This document shows, in pieces, positions 59,559-64,000 of a stretch of DNA of 64,000 nucleotides; position 1 is the first letter of the stretch, and every line of letters begins with the position of its first letter. Under the pieces are notes generated by a model. That model ran no database searches. It was not told where the DNA came from and worked only from the letters and a program-made list of their open reading frames with translations. The stretch is from Toxotes chatareus (taxonomy: Eukaryota > Chordata > Actinopteri > Toxotidae). A program made the position numbers and the translations under genes. The stretch spans positions 4,050,501-4,114,500 of the forward strand of contig CM028884.1 in assembly GCA_016801885.1 (NCBI GenBank), read 5' to 3'.

Positions 59559-62500
59559 GTAGGTCCCCCACTTCCATTCAGACTTTTGAAACGTGAAATG
59601 AGGTCTGACTGAAGCCAGCGGCCAGTGTGCATCAGTGTGGTGAAGTGAAATGTTTGTGTTCAGCCAACTCTCTTCTATAGTGATGATAGGCTGTTTTATG
59701 TTTTGATTGTTGCTTTGCCTGCTCTCTCTGGTGGATGAAATGTAATTTATTAAGACAATTTATGACTAAATATAAGAAGATCTGTGTAATTTGCACACCC
59801 CTCTCATTTGACAGAGCAGAGTTCTGGTGGGATTTTTTTTTCTTCCCATGACAGAAACAGACAGTATTACAGGCATAATCCACACAGTGCATTTCTGTAA
59901 GAGTCAAATTGGGTTGGATTTAAAAGGATTCAGGGACTATGAATAAAGTAGAAATAATGTTTTTTTTTTCTTGGGATGGCCCAGAAATAACCGTCCAGGA
60001 CAATAGCCTAAATCAAGCCTCATTTCCCTGTGATCTAAACAGAAATGGTTTTCAAGCGTATGCTAGATGGAAGATGATGTGTGAAGAGCAGAATATGACA
60101 CTGATATGACACCATTTCAGACAAACTATACAAGCTTTGGCTTTGACAATATGAGATGGTATTTTGGGAAAAGGAGGGGAAAGAAATTTGGCAAACGAAT
60201 CAGCAAAGAAGGAAGGAATGTCCATCAGAAACATAGACGCAAATGTAAGGCCTAGACAACGTTGTAGTCTTTTAGCCAAATACCGTGGAATACAACACTA
60301 TTCTACACCAACTAAATTCTCTATCACTGTATTCATTCTCTCTTCATAAACTACCTCTATAGACCACTTTCCCATTCAAGTCTCAGACTTTTGGACCCCA
60401 CTGTACCTAGTCTGGTAGGAGTGTAGGTCTTCCCTGATTTAGCATATTACTGTTTAACATGTGCATTTCTAAACTGCATGAACCATTAGTGCTGCCACTT
60501 TTTATTTAAAATCCAAACCACTGTTTGTAAAATATTCTATCTCTAGTAATTTATCCAAATACAAAATTCATTTGAGCTTCATCAGGGAGCATTCCTAACA
60601 TCTGTCTGATCTACTGCAGGCCCTATTTCACTATTAACAATCACTATTCTCCTCATTAACACAAAATGGAAAAGAAAAGGAAAAGGAAACTAGCGAGCCA
60701 AGAGGAAGACATCTCGACACCATATCATCTCACGTTATTAGTGGGAAACATAACCACAACAACAACACTTCAAATTACATGTTAGTGCTCATTCTTTCAA
60801 ACTTGTTCAGTTCAGTAATACTATCCTTGAAATCATTTAATTCCACCAAATTACACACAGGTCATCTTTGGTATCAACTGCATGATGAAGAGGATCTGCA
60901 GTCTTAACTGGTGCTGGCTTAATTCCAGCTTCTTCCTCATGAATTCTTGGTTGGGGAAAAAAAAATTGCCCAGTGTTGCAGAATGAGTGGTTAATTGAAA
61001 CGGTCTATTCAAACAGAGCCCTGGCATGCAATGTGACTTGTGTTCACCACTCTCAGTCAGTGACACATTTTCTGTTGATTGACTCTGTTCTGCTCCACAC
61101 TGGTTTTGAAATAAAACAGTGACTCAGAGGTTAAAGTGATTACTCTCAATTATAATAGGGGAGCTTGCTTGATGCGGGGGCTTTTTGTCTTCACTCTCAT
61201 CTTCAGGAAGTGAAAGACATGATCATTTGAACTGAGGTCATGGGAGTCAAGAATATTCTGCTATTTGGTCCTAAAAGCAACTTGGTTTCCTTATCTTTAT
61301 GTCTGGGATCATTGTATCACTACATTGTCTTGAAATCAGAGGACTATGTATAAAAACGGTCAAAGAGCTACAAGTTCTGCACTGTCCACCCACAATTGAT
61401 GTGGTCAGCTTCAAATTCCCTTAAAGCTGAATGTCAGAACTTTAACCTCATAGTAATTGATTCATTTTAAATCCTGTGTGCTGGAGAAAAGCCAAAACAA
61501 TGAAAGCATGTAAGTGTCTTAACATTTGACTGCACTATAGGTGTGATTAAACCCTTAGGTGACTTCACACCTGCTGTGTGTAGAGTGGTTGAATTAAACT
61601 CTACACTATTTACACCAGATCTGCTTCGCCTGGACAGGTGAGAATGGCTCTACCAAAATTCTTGTGGAGAATAAACAGCTGCTCCCTGGCGAAGAGAGCT
61701 GTTCTCACAGTGCTGCCATACCCAGGGGGGGAATCATTCAAACTCAGTGCTGGCACTTGTAAAGAAAAAAACAGTGTAGTGGGCATTTTGCACCTGCTTT
61801 TGATCTGCTAAAGGTTTCAAGTGCTCTGCAAACTCTGTTTTCCTCATTCTTTACATGCATAGTTCTGCCAGCATACAGGTATGCCAGTGTAGATTCTACT
61901 CAAAAATGACTCAGAGTGCAGATGGCATCATGGCATTCTCAGTCAGGTATTTAGCAGGTATGTGAATGTGTGGCAACTGTCAAATAGTCAACAGTAGTCA
62001 GAGTCTCCCAGTAAAAATATTTAAGCATAATATTTACTGGTATCAACATAAAAGCACTGAATCATCAAGGAGCTGGGGCTGTGAAGCTGCTCTTCCTGCT
62101 AGTCTGTGGCGCTAATGTTAACTTGAGCTGCTACAATGTAGAGCTGTCAGTAGAGGAGATGTCCATCTGATAAGATTAAGCTTCACAAGTTTGCATGTAC
62201 AATGTGACTTATTGGAAATTTGTCATTGGGAACCAAAGATTATAATCAGTGAACATAATGCCTGAATTGCTCCATTTGCCTATTTTTGTTGTTGTATTTT
62301 TGTTGACTTTTTGCTGACCAGTTTGAAAATGAGCCCAAAATGGTCAGTGTTAACCTTGAAGGACAACAACTACAACTTTTCCAATCTTAGCAACACAATC
62401 AGCATGAACATGTGCACACTTTGAGTCATGTTCTGCCAAAAACAGCCCCACAATTAACCATAGGTACAATACATATCCCTCATTAATAGTGATTTGACAT

Positions 62501-63868
62501 TTTGTTCCTGTGGAGAATGAAGGCAGTGCTACAAACAAAACAAAGTGAAAAAAATTGTAATTATAAACGGTATTGGTGGTGCTGGGTGACGTGGCTGTAA
62601 AAGGCAGTGTGTGTGCTGCAGCCCTGTGTTGTGTCCAGTGAACTCAGTGCACCTTGTGCGTACTGTGTTCACTAAAGCAATTTTGTACACAAAAGCTATT
62701 TGAAAAATAATGAAAATTGCAGTTGGTGAAATATTAACAGTATTATAAGATTCTGATTATAAAAATGTACCTGTGCTCTGTTTCTCAGTTCCGTAAAGAA
62801 ATTCAATTTAATTAGAAGATTGTTTCATCAGCAATGTGGCTGAGATGGAAATAAATCAGGATATTGTGGATTAACATTGGAGAAAGACATTCCAGACTCT
62901 GCCACCTGATGCATCCTGGCATCATCTCAGCTGTGCTGTGGTGCGCTGAACAGCTGACTGGGAAGTGTGAGCATCATACACCACAAGCTTATCGTCTGAG
63001 CTCCAAGGGTTTGAGAATGTGGAGATAAGCCAGTAACAGGTGCTTAGTAGTTTGAGATTTTAATAATGAATCACAGATGTAAATGATTAAGATCTGAGTT
63101 GGTCTGTATCTCTTAAAACAAAGAGGTTCTTGTGGAATAATTAGTGTCTTGGTAGAACACAATTTAACACAGCTGGCCTTAATGTTTATCACGTTGTGGA
63201 TATTGTGTATGATTAATCATTTAATATAAAGTAAAATCAAACCTATGAAAGGGTCATCATTCATGGCCATGTCATCTTATCCAAAATGTTTGTATGCATG
63301 GGTGTGAGTTTCCGTTCTGGCACACACATTCTCCTGTCACGTTTTTTTTTTTTTTTTTTTTATCACTCTCAACATTTCCATGGGAAGAGGCATACGCATC
63401 TTTCAAGCCCTATTTTGTGCGTACAAAATGATTATGAAGGACGCCCCTGGAGCGTAATGTACAAAAAGTAATCAGAATGCAAAGCACATCAACAGGCCAT
63501 TTTCACAGCAGACAAAAGCCACGTGTTACTAATAACATTAACAATGGCTCTGTTCTATTCAAGTGTCCCATTAAGCAATGACAGTGTGACGGTGAGCCAG
63601 CATACACAATGCCAGGAAACTGAAACTGAAGCAACTAAATGGAGTTCAGCTATTATTCATTTTGTTATTTACACCTGTGCTTTCCCTGCTGTGACATGAG
63701 AAAATGTCTTCGGGCTCTCTGCAATGTTGGTCCGAAAAAATACAATTTAACATTTGCAGCTTTTCATTCCACCTTTAACTATAGCCTTTCAAACAAAGCA
63801 TACACAAGTTGGCTTTCCAGCGTAGTGGATAATGTGCAGTATGACCTTTATTGCAACTCTAAGACAAG

Positions 63869-64000
63869 ACTGTCACATTCTGCTCTGCCCCTCTCCTGCC
63901 CTGCTGCTCAGCCACACCCCTCATCAACTGCTTCCACCTGCTGCTGTCACCTGCTCACCAGCTCCAATCAAGCCAGTATATATGCAGCTTCACTCCCCTC
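63869..64000 (+). mobile_element. Left end of an LTR-like repeat cut by the window edge
   Basis: From CTGTCACATTCTGCTCTGCC onward, the sequence switches abruptly to CT/CA-rich wording (CCACCTGCTGCTGTCACCTG, CACCAGCTCCAATCAAGCC) and a TATATATGC box near 63977. TGTCAC at the start and a TATA-like box at about 110 bases suit the 5' end of a fish LTR or LTR-like element. It has the same opening word as the unit at 45079. Only about 130 bases are visible. Confidence 0.35.

Larger units (their letters stand above)
55043..64000 (-). other. Intron, at least 9 kb, upstream of the rightmost exon
   Basis: It contains a 68-base CA microsatellite (56689-56756), the 3' half of a Tc1-like transposon (about 57150-57680), a shorter CA run (59523-59555), poly-T runs (e.g. 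63341-63361) and the start of an LTR-like repeat at the right edge (63869-64000). The minus strand shows no cadherin-repeat or other exon that I can support. Open frames such as 58419-58814 lack recognisable homology. Confidence 0.65.

Noticed and set aside
63970..64000. TATA box and promoter for a gene to the right
   Set aside because: The TATATATGC word lies inside what looks like an LTR-type repeat, and the sequence ends before any start region.

Overview
This window looks like nuclear DNA from a ray-finned (probably percomorph) fish. It is AT-rich, full of long CA/GT microsatellites, and carries dispersed repeats typical of teleosts: Tc1-like, L2/Rex-like LINE, a tRNA-derived SINE, and MITE-like families. 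Protein-coding sequence is confined to short exons between canonical splice sites. No bacterial operon, CRISPR array, rRNA gene or functional tRNA gene was seen.

Nearly the whole window is the interior of one large gene on the minus strand. Eight exons (55042 down to 163) can be joined without a frame or phase conflict into 1,486 coding bases, a continuous 495-residue segment. Both ends of the gene lie outside the window. The segment reads: a Cys-rich juxta-cadherin region, an EGF-like domain, a laminin-G domain, a second Cys-rich EGF-like domain, then most of a second laminin-G domain. This order and the wording of the motifs match the membrane-proximal extracellular part of Drosophila N-cadherin (CadN)-type proteins, i.e. 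type III classical cadherins. Fish and some other vertebrates keep such genes (annotated 'neural-cadherin-like' or Hz-cadherin) and, as I recall, mammals lack them. The cadherin repeats (N-terminal) should lie beyond base 64000, and the transmembrane segment and catenin-binding tail should lie left of base 1.

Layout, left to right (transcription runs right to left): 163-427 second LamG, later part; 428-11727 an 11.3 kb intron with a LINE remnant and dispersed repeats; 11728-11894 second LamG, first part; 14434-14614 EGF-2; 19143-19266, 20125-20252 and 23502-23629 the later three exons of LamG-1; 23630-36959 a 13.3 kb intron; 36960-37174 end of EGF-1 and start of LamG-1; 37175-54764 a 17.6 kb intron holding most of the mobile-element remnants, including a decayed LINE with endonuclease and RT motifs, an LTR-like unit, MITEs and a SINE with a clean target-site duplication; 54765-55042 juxta-cadherin region and start of EGF-1; 55043-64000 intron with half of a Tc1-like transposase.

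No undescribed system was found. The points most worth a second look are: CA or TG microsatellites immediately downstream of two donor sites, a long pyrimidine tract before the EGF-2 acceptor, and several perfect short hairpin palindromes in the introns. All repeat-family assignments and the orthology call come from recognition by eye, not from a database search.
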